A DNA stretch of 64,000 nucleotides from Tritrichomonas musculus (lineage: Eukaryota; Parabasalia; Tritrichomonadida; Tritrichomonadidae), in NCBI GenBank assembly GCA_039105265.1, contig JAPFFF010000049.1:310001-374000 (forward strand). The letters are read 5' to 3'. Shown here piece by piece: positions 7,703 to 17,106 of this stretch (positions within the stretch are counted from its first letter, which is position 1; every line of letters starts with the position of its first letter). The translations under genes and the position numbers were made by a program. The notes beneath the pieces are model-generated. The model was given only the letters and a program-made list of their open reading frames with translations, searched no databases and was not told the DNA's origin.

Positions 7703-10700
7703 ATGTCCAAAATGTTCACAATAGAGCAGGCTGGCAGTATCAAGAAAGTAAATACTATAGACGAGCTTATCATAGAATATATAAGAAAATACTCGTGTCA
7801 AGGTGGAGTTAGTTCAAGTCCGAATATAAATGTTGAGGAAATCAAAAAAATGCTGGAACCATATGCACTTTCTACAGACTTATTTGAGTTTCTTAAGACC
7901 GAAGAATTTAATAAAGAAATCCTGAATTATGTTTCAAATAAGGAACTTGAAAATGAATATCGCAAGAAAAATGATCTTATTTATGAAGATACAACTCTCT
8001 TAACTACAGCTGTTGCAGATGAAAAATATAGACTAAAAGATGATATTCCAACTGTAGTAAATTCACAGCAGTATGATGAAAGTTCTACTACAAATGATAA
8101 CGTGGTTCCTACTGTGAAATTAGTGGAAGATTTGACGACGAAATATAATTTATTTACGTATGATGCTGGAAAAAATGAAATTGTGATGACAAACACAGAT
8201 AATAATAAATGTGTATCTCTAGAATCACATTATGGAAATCCAGCTTTGAAGATTATAAATTATGATTCATCTTATAATGAAGCTAGTTTTGGAGCTACAC
8301 CCTGTGGTTTTTTAATAAGTGATATAAATGATAATATTATTCTTCATTACGATAAAGATGACAAACAAACTTTATTAGCAAATCCCTGTAATCTTGAGGA
8401 TAAGAAACCTTTTCTTACAGAAGTCACAGCAGATGAAAGATATAATAGAAAAGAGTGTACTTTATCTATAAAAGCTATATTTGAAGATGGAACTTCTACA
8501 CCTTTTCCTATCACACATAATATAAGCGCAAATGACAAAGAAGTATATGTAAAAATAGAAGATACAGCTGAGTATGTTTCAAGTTATGTTGCTTATGAGA
8601 GTGACAAAGTTGGCTATATCAAGTGTAATGTCGACAGTGAAACTACAATATTGTTTGTAAAGACTATCACTGAAAATGTTTTTACTTATGGTGATTATAC
8701 TTATAATGTTAGTGATGGTAGAATCACTACTCTAGAAACAGTAGCGAAGTTAACAAAGTTTGTTCCAAGTATAGTATACAATGATAATGTTGTTAAGTTT
8801 AGTAAAATTCAGCTTAACGCTAATTGTCCTTCAAGTATCTCTGTTGCTACTGATTTCAATGGTAGTGACATAATTTCTTTAGAATATTTTGGAAATTCTT
8901 CTACTACTGTAGTTCATATAGATTTCACTAACTTTGATATTTCTAATGTTACAAGCTTTCAAAGATTTATGTCAAGTTGCAGTAACCTAGAGACTATTAA
9001 GTTTGATAAGAGATATACAAACAAAAAATGTACGAGTATAGGAATGATGTTTGAAAGTTGCAAAAAAATAAAGGAACTTGATTTATCTATGTTCTATGCT
9101 AATAATCTGAAAATAGTATCAAGATTATGCAGAAATTGTTTAGAATTAGAAGTTATAGATTTATCAAACATAAATTATCAAAATAGAGATATAAGTGATA
9201 GTGTTTCAAGTTCTAGTTCTTTCGAATTTTGTGAAAATTTGAAAATACTATACTTGTATAATGATTATCATTATAAGTGGTATGTAACAGAAATACCAGC
9301 ATCGAATGGAAATTTAGTGAAAACTTTCTATAAAGGTAGAGAATGTTATGTTTTTGATAAGTATCTAGAAGAATTACGTAATAATGATTATGTTTCTAAG
9401 TCTTACGTAGATGAGAAAGTTAATAATCTTGTACTAAAAAATATTGCTAAAGAAATACCATTAATATTTACAGGATCAAATGGAGTTACAAAAACTATTA
9501 CGCATGAAGTAAATGTAGAAATTATTAATAACGAGAATGTTTATATAAGATTTGATGATATAAAACAATCTTTGCTTACAGCATTTGAGAAAACAGGAGA
9601 AGTAATATTAGCATATGAAACAGATCTTGTAGGCTATATCAAAGTAAATTTGCTTGATGAAACTCAGAACAAATATTTTATAGCTTTCACAAGTGAAAAA
9701 TATAATAATGGTATGCGAACTTCTGATAGTAGATATGAATATACTTTTGATGATAATCTTTCATACTGTATCATAAATATACTTTCAGTTGATGATAAAC
9801 TTGTTATACAAAGATATGCTTGCGGAAGTTTCTGTAAATATTCTGATAATAAGATTTATAATGTTGGTAATATAAGAATTAACAAACTTAATATAGATTA
9901 TACTTTTACTATATCTTTTGCAGATGATTTTGATAGTAGAAGATTAACTAGCATGCAGAATTTTCTTTCTGCGTGTTCTTCTGGTATAGAATCTTTGGAT
10001 CTTTCTAGTCTTGATTTATCTAATGTTACTAACTTTAGTTATTTTGTTCCATATTGTGTAAAATCTGTAAAATTTAATCCTAACATCATTATAAGTAAAT
10101 GTACAGATTTATCATATATGTTTGTTAGTACTCGTGCAACAGAATTAGATTTATCTATGTTTCATTTAGATAGTTTTACTCTTAAAAATGTACGAAATAT
10201 GCTAGACTCTATATATTTGGAAATAGTAGATATAAGTAATATGGATCTCAGTTCTGCAAATATTGACAGGTATAGTATATTTTCAAGTAGCAATAATATC
10301 AAAATAATATATATATCGTATGATTCATATTATTCTCTAAAATATTACTATCTAAAAGGTGATTTCACAAGAGTAATCTACAACGATAGAAAATGTTATA
10401 TTAGAAATTCTTATCTTTCTACATTAGATCCTACTACATATACTGTCACAGACTCAAAATTAAATACAACTATTACACACTACGCTCCCATAGAAACTTC
10501 TGTAAATTCTATTTCTGATTTCATAGTTGGAGCTCCCGTGTATCTTACTGGGCATGTGTACAAGAGAAATAATGATAAATGGGAAGTTTCTACAACAGAG
10601 GATACCACTGACTGTATTTGCTCTGTGAAAACACAAGGAACATGGAAAGAGTACGTGGGAATATGTACTAGTATAGATACCAAAAATAATTCTATAACTT

Positions 10701-10900
10701 TTGCTACTCATGGCGATTATCTTGTGCGTGTTACAGACTCGAGTTGCTATTGCGTGGGAGATGAAGTTTTCATAGATGATGACAATAAACTAAAGATTCT
10801 TGCTGGTGCTACTGCTGTTACTGCAAAAATAAGAAGAATGACAGTGGGAATTATTACTAGTATTATAAGTGAAAATATACTTGCAGTATTCAAAAGTTAA
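7703..10900 (+). CDS. Fibre-like protein with duplicated DUF285-type LRR domains (Polinton A)
   Basis: 1065 residues. An N-terminal region contains repeated A-D-E-[KR]-Y-x2-K-[DE] units like those in trimeric phage or viral fibre shafts (about residues 104, 247). Two related modules follow (about 250-560 and 580-905). Each begins with a beta-rich segment and ends in leucine-rich repeats with spacing typical of DUF285 (e.g. S-S-C-S-N-L-E-T-I-K-F, M-M-F-E-S-C-K-K-I-K-E-L-D-L-S-M-F, and S-L-D-L-S-S-L-D-L-S-N-V-T). The last 140 residues are glycine/valine-rich beta structure (V-G-A-P-V-Y-L-T-G...G-D-Y-L-V-R-V), resembling tail-fibre or capsid-decoration tips. Likely role: host-surface attachment spike of the virion. 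This is inferred from domain architecture. DUF285-type repeats are known from bacterial and protist surface proteins. Confidence 0.65.
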   Translation: MSKMFTIEQAGSIKKVNTIDELIIEYIRKYSCQGGVSSSPNINVEEIKKMLEPYALSTDLFEFLKTEEFNKEILNYVSNKELENEYRKKNDLIYEDTTLLTTAVADEKYRLKDDIPTVVNSQQYDESSTTNDNVVPTVKLVEDLTTKYNLFTYDAGKNEIVMTNTDNNKCVSLESHYGNPALKIINYDSSYNEASFGATPCGFLISDINDNIILHYDKDDKQTLLANPCNLEDKKPFLTEVTADERYNRKECTLSIKAIFEDGTSTPFPITHNISANDKEVYVKIEDTAEYVSSYVAYESDKVGYIKCNVDSETTILFVKTITENVFTYGDYTYNVSDGRITTLETVAKLTKFVPSIVYNDNVVKFSKIQLNANCPSSISVATDFNGSDIISLEYFGNSSTTVVHIDFTNFDISNVTSFQRFMSSCSNLETIKFDKRYTNKKCTSIGMMFESCKKIKELDLSMFYANNLKIVSRLCRNCLELEVIDLSNINYQNRDISDSVSSSSSFEFCENLKILYLYNDYHYKWYVTEIPASNGNLVKTFYKGRECYVFDKYLEELRNNDYVSKSYVDEKVNNLVLKNIAKEIPLIFTGSNGVTKTITHEVNVEIINNENVYIRFDDIKQSLLTAFEKTGEVILAYETDLVGYIKVNLLDETQNKYFIAFTSEKYNNGMRTSDSRYEYTFDDNLSYCIINILSVDDKLVIQRYACGSFCKYSDNKIYNVGNIRINKLNIDYTFTISFADDFDSRRLTSMQNFLSACSSGIESLDLSSLDLSNVTNFSYFVPYCVKSVKFNPNIIISKCTDLSYMFVSTRATELDLSMFHLDSFTLKNVRNMLDSIYLEIVDISNMDLSSANIDRYSIFSSSNNIKIIYISYDSYYSLKYYYLKGDFTRVIYNDRKCYIRNSYLSTLDPTTYTVTDSKLNTTITHYAPIETSVNSISDFIVGAPVYLTGHVYKRNNDKWEVSTTEDTTDCICSVKTQGTWKEYVGICTSIDTKNNSITFATHGDYLVRVTDSSCYCVGDEVFIDDDNKLKILAGATAVTAKIRRMTVGIITSIISENILAVFKS

Positions 10901-11189
10901 GCTTATTTATAAGTTTGTCAGTCATGTAAATAGACAAATTTATATTATATTTTTCTTTGAGTTCTCGTCTTACATATGAGATTTGTTTGTGTTTTGGTAA
11001 CTTTGCTATTTCAGCTTTGTTATCTTCATTTTGTATATACTCTATAACTTGCTTTCTTTGATCTTCATTCATATTTTTGCTTTTGTTGAATGGTGCTGTT
11101 CTTGTTTTAGGTTTGTGTTGTTTGTGCAAGATTTCGTTCAAAAGTTGTTTAATCTCAGCTAAGGATTCTAAAATTTCTTGTTCTGACAT
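10890..11189 (-). CDS. Small coiled-coil protein (Polinton A)
   Basis: About 99 residues from the ATG giving M-S-E-Q-E-I-L-E-S-L. The frame extends upstream through a poly-phenylalanine stretch that is simply the T-rich intergenic region, so this start is preferred. N-terminal heptads (I-L-E-S-L-A-E-I-K-Q-L-L-N-E-I) suggest a short coiled coil, followed by a basic segment (K-P-K-T-R-T) and a helical domain. The 3' end overlaps that of the fibre-like gene by 11 nt, tail to tail. It could be a DNA-binding or assembly chaperone-like protein; no family recognised. Confidence 0.5.
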   Translation of the reverse strand: MSEQEILESLAEIKQLLNEILHKQHKPKTRTAPFNKSKNMNEDQRKQVIEYIQNEDNKAEIAKLPKHKQISYVRRELKEKYNINLSIYMTDKLINKLNF

Positions 11190-11204
11190 TGTTGTTTGAA
11201 ATAA

Positions 11205-11233
11205 AAATAAAAATAAGAATAAAGTTTTTTGTA
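11205..11233 (-). promoter_or_regulatory. Shared intergenic signal before the coiled-coil gene
   Basis: On the minus strand AAAAAACTTTATTCTTATTT continues into more T-rich sequence about 15 bases before the ATG at 11189 and about 10 bases after the HNH gene stop. It matches the signal before the HNH gene over more than 18 bases. Confidence 0.45.
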
Positions 11234-11242
11234 TCAACTTTT

Positions 11243-11851
11243 CTAAGTTAGTCCATATTGATATTTAAAATTATTAACAGCTATAGTAGTTTTTTTATGA
11301 TTTCTATCAAGAACATTTATACTTTTATGACCTCCTTTTGTTGTGATGATATGCATAATTCTATATACACTATCAGTAATTCTTTTATAAAATATGTCTT
11401 CATTTGTATCTTCATTATAATAGTAATAATATTCATTTGGCTCAAGTTCTCTTCTTTCATTTTTCAAGTCATAATATGTAATCATAATTGAATCTTCAGG
11501 TATATCATCTATAAATTCATATTTTACACCATGTTTTGATGAAATATTTCTACTGTTTTCTGAATGTGAGACCCAACGTAAATTCTCTATATGATTATCA
11601 GTTCTATCTCTATTAATATGATCTACAAGATGAAAATTATTTGGATTAGGTATAAATTGTCTAGCAATAATTTTGTGTTTAGTAATATGAGTTCTATTTA
11701 AGTTAATACGTGTATAACCATCACTATCAGTATTTTCTTTAACAATATACTTATTATCTTTTCTTCTAATAGTAAATGGAAATACTGTAAGAATCTCATA
11801 ATCTGGATATTCATTTATGGTTACAAAATCTATAATTTGTTCTTCTGACAT
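11243..11851 (-). CDS. Free-standing HNH homing endonuclease (Polinton A)
   Basis: 202 residues. The N-terminal segment (D-Y-E-I-L-T-V-F-P-F-T-I-R-R-K) followed by L-V-D-H-I-N-R-D-R-T-D-N-H-I-E-N-L-R-W-V is the NUMOD4/HNH_3 architecture of viral and phage homing endonucleases; D-H and the N near residues 77-91 form the HNH active-site core. Such enzymes cut DNA at a target and spread their own gene by repair. The C-terminal 90 residues, rich in Y, E and K, are not recognised and may set target specificity. It is clearly related to the 111-aa HNH proteins in the Polinton terminal repeats (20577-20912, 38253-38588), sharing I-A-R-Q-F-I-P-N and D-H-I-N-R. Confidence 0.85.
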   Translation of the reverse strand: MSEEQIIDFVTINEYPDYEILTVFPFTIRRKDNKYIVKENTDSDGYTRINLNRTHITKHKIIARQFIPNPNNFHLVDHINRDRTDNHIENLRWVSHSENSRNISSKHGVKYEFIDDIPEDSIMITYYDLKNERRELEPNEYYYYYNEDTNEDIFYKRITDSVYRIMHIITTKGGHKSINVLDRNHKKTTIAVNNFKYQYGLT

Positions 11852-11885
11852 TTAGTGTAAATAATAATTAAAATATTTCAAATTC

Positions 11886-11910
11886 AAAAATAAGAATAAA
11901 GTTTTTAACA
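11886..11910 (-). promoter_or_regulatory. Shared intergenic signal before the HNH gene
   Basis: Directly after the polymerase stop codon the minus strand reads AAAAACTTTATTCTTATTTT. The same string stands before the coiled-coil gene, and related ones before PolB and the integrase. It lies 35-60 bases upstream of the HNH start codon. Confidence 0.45.
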
Positions 11911-14900
11911 AGAATAATCTTTAGCTGTGAGTCCAGTAATGAAAGGTGCACAAGCTTGATTCTCTAGTACTATCATTTTTGTATGTAGTCCTGTGAGAGC
12001 ATTTTTGTTTACAGTGACTTTTGACATAGTACTATTTTTCATTTGCAAGTTAATATTGATTCCAGGCTTGAGAGAATTATTTTCAAGTATATTTTCATAG
12101 TCTTCATGTACAATCTTATTTTTCTTTAAGCTCACTCCTTTCAACTTCAGAGATTTTGTTTTACCATTGTTATTCCAAATTGTGTAACATTTTGGTGCAA
12201 GTGCAACTTGATTCTCTCCAAACTTCTCTACACACAATCCTAATATTTTCTTTTCATCGTAGATACTATGTAAATCTGGATTTGGCATGAATTTGTAAAT
12301 ATGCTTTTTATAAAATTCATGATCTTTGATGATATACTTAAATTCTTGGTCTTCATCTTTTGTAGGATCTCCTGCTACAGCCCAGTAATATGAATCTGTA
12401 TCAAGTGAAGTTAAATGAAGTTTGTTCATATCCAAACATCTATTCATGAAATCGTAATAGAAAGTTAAATACCAAAACTTACTATTATCTAGTGTCCAGA
12501 AACTCTCTTGCAAGCAAGTTGTACAGTGATAGAATCTAGGTTGCTGCTGTATAATAAAAAGATCATCAGATAATTTAGCACCATTCATGTACGTTTGTGA
12601 AATTATATACTGATAAGCTTTGTTAGTATCACAAATCTTTACTTTACAAAACTTTTCAGAATTCATACCATCGTAACCATAACTACCATTCATGCTGATC
12701 TTATAAAATTTTTCATTTCCTGTAACCTTTCCTGCAATTATATCCTGCCGTTTCTTCATGAAAGTTGTTACAAATTCATGAAATCCTGTGTGAGCTTCAT
12801 AAATAGAAACACTCTTTACATCTTCTAATACTAAACCATGATCAAGTAAAAACCAAAGATAGTAATTTGAGAAAGTCATATACTCACCATAAGTATCGAG
12901 CAACATTGTTAATTTACGTTCTTCTTTGTCTAAAGAAGCAAGTTTGTGTTTTTGGAGATATGAGTACATATAACTTCCAATTGTATCTTCATTATTTTTG
13001 ATGTTAATATTTCTGAAGACAGGAGGGAAATTTATAAAATAATTTATCTTGTTTGCTGGACATACTAACTTCACTTCTGCTTTGAATAAATATTTTGGAT
13101 TTGGCTGGAATCTTGTCTTGCTTGTAATAATATTTATAGCCTTTTGTTTTGTTTGTGCGTCTTTCACATCTATTCTATATCTGAAGCTACCTGGCATGTA
13201 CATAACGCCGCCATGATATTTGTTAAAATCATGTTTTGTAGAAGAAAATGAGGAAGGATAAAGACTATTAAAATCAACTCCAACAACATGAGTCATAATA
13301 TTCTGAGTGTCATACGAGATAACTTTATTGTTGACAGCATCATAACGAAATTTGTTTATATGAGTTTCACCTTTAATATTATATCTGTGCTGCACATTCG
13401 AAAGACCACCTGTAATATTGTTTCGTAAACTATAATATTCTTGTTCATCATTTATGAGAGTTGGAAGATGATGTAATTTGCAAAATTTCTTAAGTTGTGT
13501 TCTGAGTCTTGTTATTTTTGGATCATCTCTCTTACGAAGCTTATTACACTCGGCACACGCAAGTTTACAATTTTCGAGCTCATGTCCAATATCATTGTTA
13601 ATTCTATCTAATGTAGGTTTGTTTGTGTTTGTGAAATGTTCTCCACACAAATGACAGCAAGAATTCTCGTATATCTTTAAAAATTTATCATAGTCGTCAA
13701 CAGAGATACACTTTTCTAAATTTCTTGGTTTGGTAGCATGAGTTTGATTATACTTCTGATCTTGCTTGAAATAACTTTCACATTTATATCTCCACCATTT
13801 TGAAGTAGGTTTAAAAGTATTTTCTTTGTTGATAATATCGTAATCTACATGCGGATCGAAATTCTTATAAGCTAGAGCATACTTGATACAAGCTGAACAT
13901 TTTGACAAAGATAAATTTGAAATCATGTCTACTTTATACTCGGCATTCATTTTGATAAGATTGTCTATAGGTCTTATCATCATTTCTACATCATTGTCGT
14001 TGTAAGCTAGCAAATATTCCCATCTATTTTTGTAATTCTTGCTGTCTTTCACATATTCTTCATAATCTTTCTTAGAAAGAGGATTATTTTGATTGAGATA
14101 ACTATAGAAATCTTCATATGCGAAAGGTTCTGTTTTCGACAAAACTTCATTGTAATTCTCATTGTTGATAACCTCGTATGGAAATATACCTTTTACACTG
14201 TTCTCCTGCCCTCCAAAATCCACTCCAAATTGTTTTAATGTTCCTCCTGCCACAAAAGCTTGTGCATCTATAAATCTTAAAGAAGTATGATATTTAGAAG
14301 AAGTGAGTATAAATTGTTTTAAAGATGATAAGGTTCCTATAATACTTGTAGAATCTATACTCCAGTGTTCCATGTTTAAATATTTCTTGAACAAATTACT
14401 GTCAAACCTAGAAGAATTAAAGCCAAATACAGTAATAGTATTAATATTTGGATCTATATTCTCTGGCACACAGGAATATTTTAGTTTATCTTCGTAAATT
14501 AACAAAGATTCTTCAAAAAGCCAATTCAACCAAAGTGGAATAAAATCTTTGCTATCTCTTAAGCTAAAGTTCTTTGTTGTAAGTCCAGAAGCAGACTTCA
14601 CACATGATGAAACTGAGAGTGGTATGAGTTTTGAGTTTATAAAAGTAGATTTGCCAGCTTCTTCATTTACAACTTGCTCCATAGTTTCAAAATCATAAGT
14701 CATATAATATATGTTTGGCTTCCATTCTAGATCATGCGCGAGACAGTATTCATAGACAGAGTTGTTTAAGATATGTGGGCAGTATGGTAGAGCTTCTTTG
14801 TTAGGTACAAATTGTTTTTTGAACTTTCCATCACAATGTTTGATATGATCTTCAAATCTTTTTAGATTGCTGTGACCATAATGAACATAAGACTTGCATT

Positions 14901-16254
14901 TTGGACAAACATGAATTGCGGTAAGTTTCTCAGCATCTTTGATGAACATTATATGTAAAATTCTATCTTTGGCAAACAAGAGTGCAGAAAATGTTGGATA
15001 TTCTTCGTTGAAATACCATTGTTCCTGTAAATCATATTGTTCATCATTATTGTACTCATAAATGTTAACATTGATTTTATGTTTCTCTGCTGATTTCATC
15101 ATATCTTCTGTCGTTGAACCTTGAAACTGAGCTAGAATTGTTTTTCCATAATTTGGTATTTTTGTTGTGTATGTTATTCCATGTTCTTCGAGTAAAAGTT
15201 TCTTAGCTTTGTCAGTTCTGTTTGTAATATTATATTTTTTGGTGTTTGTGAGTTCTGGGTACAAACAGCAAGCCAGAAATCTATACCAACATAAATTATC
15301 ATCTTCATCATCTACAATAATATAATTGTTGTTGTTCTTGAAAATTTGTGGAAGATTTTTGATATGGCCTGTAACCTTTCTCATTCTTGAAACTGTAAAT
15401 GAAATTGAGTGTACTATAGTAAGTTTGTTATTTGATGAAGTTGTTTCATAGCTGTTGAGCACAGTTTCTATATACATTTTGCATTCTTCCAAGTTTCTTT
15501 CATCTTTTACTATTATTGGAATTGCAGATTTATAATTCTGCCATCTTATCTCTCTAGCCTCATAATCATATTTTTCTTCATAAGTTTCGAAGTCAAAGGT
15601 ACTTGTTTCAAAGATACCTGATAACTGAAAGTGAATTTTAAAAGGTTTTAGTTCATCTTTGTAAACTTTGTACAGAGATTCGTATATGTTTTCCAAAGAT
15701 GAAATTTCGTTGAAGTAGTATGTAACTATAGGCTCACCATGATCATATCTCTCTTTTACAAATATTTCTGGATAATCATATTCTTGTAAAGCTGCTACAG
15801 CTCTGTCGAAATCATAAGGAAAGTTGATGATGAGGAAATCTTTGTGTTTGCTTTTGAAGTTACTCCCATTTTTCTCTAGATACTCATATAATTCTTGATT
15901 TTCAGGTTCAGTATTAATTTGCTCCAGAACACTATTTATAGTTTTCTTTGCAATTTCTATGTTTTCTTCTATTTGTTTTGTTCTTTGTTTGAGAATTTCT
16001 TCAACATAATTATTGATATCAACTTCGCCAAGAGTCTCATCTGGCATTATATCTTCGGTTTCAAGTTCAGAGTCAAAGAGAATATCAAAAGCTGCGTTTT
16101 CATTAAGATACTTACATAAGTTTGTTATATTTTGTTCTCTGTCTTCTGAATCTAAATTTATGTTCGCATGTAATTTTGTGTTCAGAATTGTAATAATCTT
16201 CGTTAATGTTTCTTGTGGTAAATCAAATGCTGATGTTGGAATTATTTTTGTCAT
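11905..16254 (-). CDS. Family-B DNA polymerase with zinc finger and internal HNH domain (Polinton A)
   Basis: About 1449 residues from the ATG at 16254; the upstream extension of the frame is T-rich spacer. It copies the element, probably by protein priming as in other Polintons. A C2H2-type finger (C-P-K-C...H-I-K-H-C) lies near 455-480. The 3'-5' exonuclease motifs are Y-D-F-E-T (about 523), F-N-S-S-R-F-D (about 615) and Y-N-D-N-D-V (about 750). Polymerase motifs are D-F-N-S-L-Y-P-S (about 994), N-G-S-Y-G-Y-D-G (about 1188) and D-T-D-S (about 1286). Between exonuclease and polymerase domains, about 865-905, sits a complete HNH nuclease motif (C-H-L-C-G...L-D-R-I-N-N...C-x2-C-N). The long N-terminal 450 residues are of unknown role. 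It is much longer than, and only distantly related to, the element B polymerase. Confidence 0.9.
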   Translation of the reverse strand: MTKIIPTSAFDLPQETLTKIITILNTKLHANINLDSEDREQNITNLCKYLNENAAFDILFDSELETEDIMPDETLGEVDINNYVEEILKQRTKQIEENIEIAKKTINSVLEQINTEPENQELYEYLEKNGSNFKSKHKDFLIINFPYDFDRAVAALQEYDYPEIFVKERYDHGEPIVTYYFNEISSLENIYESLYKVYKDELKPFKIHFQLSGIFETSTFDFETYEEKYDYEAREIRWQNYKSAIPIIVKDERNLEECKMYIETVLNSYETTSSNNKLTIVHSISFTVSRMRKVTGHIKNLPQIFKNNNNYIIVDDEDDNLCWYRFLACCLYPELTNTKKYNITNRTDKAKKLLLEEHGITYTTKIPNYGKTILAQFQGSTTEDMMKSAEKHKINVNIYEYNNDEQYDLQEQWYFNEEYPTFSALLFAKDRILHIMFIKDAEKLTAIHVCPKCKSYVHYGHSNLKRFEDHIKHCDGKFKKQFVPNKEALPYCPHILNNSVYEYCLAHDLEWKPNIYYMTYDFETMEQVVNEEAGKSTFINSKLIPLSVSSCVKSASGLTTKNFSLRDSKDFIPLWLNWLFEESLLIYEDKLKYSCVPENIDPNINTITVFGFNSSRFDSNLFKKYLNMEHWSIDSTSIIGTLSSLKQFILTSSKYHTSLRFIDAQAFVAGGTLKQFGVDFGGQENSVKGIFPYEVINNENYNEVLSKTEPFAYEDFYSYLNQNNPLSKKDYEEYVKDSKNYKNRWEYLLAYNDNDVEMMIRPIDNLIKMNAEYKVDMISNLSLSKCSACIKYALAYKNFDPHVDYDIINKENTFKPTSKWWRYKCESYFKQDQKYNQTHATKPRNLEKCISVDDYDKFLKIYENSCCHLCGEHFTNTNKPTLDRINNDIGHELENCKLACAECNKLRKRDDPKITRLRTQLKKFCKLHHLPTLINDEQEYYSLRNNITGGLSNVQHRYNIKGETHINKFRYDAVNNKVISYDTQNIMTHVVGVDFNSLYPSSFSSTKHDFNKYHGGVMYMPGSFRYRIDVKDAQTKQKAINIITSKTRFQPNPKYLFKAEVKLVCPANKINYFINFPPVFRNINIKNNEDTIGSYMYSYLQKHKLASLDKEERKLTMLLDTYGEYMTFSNYYLWFLLDHGLVLEDVKSVSIYEAHTGFHEFVTTFMKKRQDIIAGKVTGNEKFYKISMNGSYGYDGMNSEKFCKVKICDTNKAYQYIISQTYMNGAKLSDDLFIIQQQPRFYHCTTCLQESFWTLDNSKFWYLTFYYDFMNRCLDMNKLHLTSLDTDSYYWAVAGDPTKDEDQEFKYIIKDHEFYKKHIYKFMPNPDLHSIYDEKKILGLCVEKFGENQVALAPKCYTIWNNNGKTKSLKLKGVSLKKNKIVHEDYENILENNSLKPGININLQMKNSTMSKVTVNKNALTGLHTKMIVLENQACAPFITGLTAKDYSC

Positions 16255-16315
16255 TGTGAGTTTGGATGTTTGTGTAAGAATAAAAATAAAAATATTAAAA
16301 ATATTAAAAATTAAG

Positions 16316-16345
16316 AAATACAAAAATATGAGCAAAGTTTTTTAA
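16316..16345 (-). promoter_or_regulatory. Shared intergenic signal before the polymerase gene
   Basis: After the stop of the upstream gene, minus strand TAATTAAAAAACTTTGCTCA is followed by TATTTTTG, the same A-tract, CTTT, spacer and TATTTTT plan as at other gene junctions. The polymerase ATG follows about 60 bases downstream and is immediately preceded by CTCACA, which fits the trichomonad initiator consensus TCA-Y-W. Initiator assignment is tentative. Confidence 0.35.
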
Positions 16346-17106
16346 TTAAATTCTCTATCTATTTCCTCTGTGAAGTAAGTATGAACTTGACCTAAGTGCG
16401 GACGACTATGATAGAATTTCCAATCATTATAGACAACTTGGAATGTTCTTCCTTTATATTCATAAGTAAGTTTTGATTTTTGATTCTGGTACTGCGAAAT
16501 AAGTTTGCAACCTTCTTGTGCAAATAACTGTGCTATATGTTCGTGAGTATAACGTGGACATTTTGCTTTATGTGCACGATAACCTGTATTCCATTTTGTG
16601 GGTGTTGTTTGATATTGCATATTGTTATACAAGTATGTTACTTTTGTTTTTCCATTTACATATTTACTTTGTAGTATACAATTTTCATTTTTCATAGATT
16701 CTCTTAATTTATCTTCACATGTTTTACGATGTTTTTCTGATTTATCCGCCTTAAATTTTTCATCTAATTTTTGACTTTCTTCCTTGCTCAAATAAGGTTT
16801 AAAGATTTTGCTTCCACTCTTCTGAAATTGACCTTGTGGATTTGCTACAAAAGAATTTAGATGCGCGACCATTATTCTTTCAGGGTTCTCATTTCTATAA
16901 AATGTTATTAAAGAACTTTCATATATTTGCTTTGGAGTTTTTAGTAAAGTACAATTATTTTCATGAAAAAGTTCATTTACAAGATCATGTGTAATATTGA
17001 CTGAAATTGGAATACGATTTGGAAAATATTTATTTCTATTATTCTCTAGGATCTTTTCTTTCATTGTTTCTAATATTTCATTTGCAATTTCAGATTTTGT
17101 GCTCAT
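16342..17106 (-). CDS. Protein with two DUF723-like repeats (Polinton A)
   Basis: About 254 residues from M-S-T-K-S-E; the upstream frame is T-rich spacer. Two or three copies of a 50-60 residue module are visible: N-E-N-C-I-L-Q-S-K-Y...K-V-T-Y-L-Y...W-N-T-G-Y-R-A-H and Q-E-G-C-K-L-I-S-Q-Y...K-L-T-Y-E-Y...W-K-F-Y-H-S-R, with a degenerate earlier copy near residues 35-65. This pattern recalls the DUF723-type repeats often linked to homing endonucleases and giant-virus DNA-binding proteins. DNA binding is inferred; no nuclease motif is visible. It is the first gene of the minus-strand run ending at 10890, upstream of PolB. Confidence 0.55.
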   Translation of the reverse strand: MSTKSEIANEILETMKEKILENNRNKYFPNRIPISVNITHDLVNELFHENNCTLLKTPKQIYESSLITFYRNENPERIMVAHLNSFVANPQGQFQKSGSKIFKPYLSKEESQKLDEKFKADKSEKHRKTCEDKLRESMKNENCILQSKYVNGKTKVTYLYNNMQYQTTPTKWNTGYRAHKAKCPRYTHEHIAQLFAQEGCKLISQYQNQKSKLTYEYKGRTFQVVYNDWKFYHSRPHLGQVHTYFTEEIDREFN

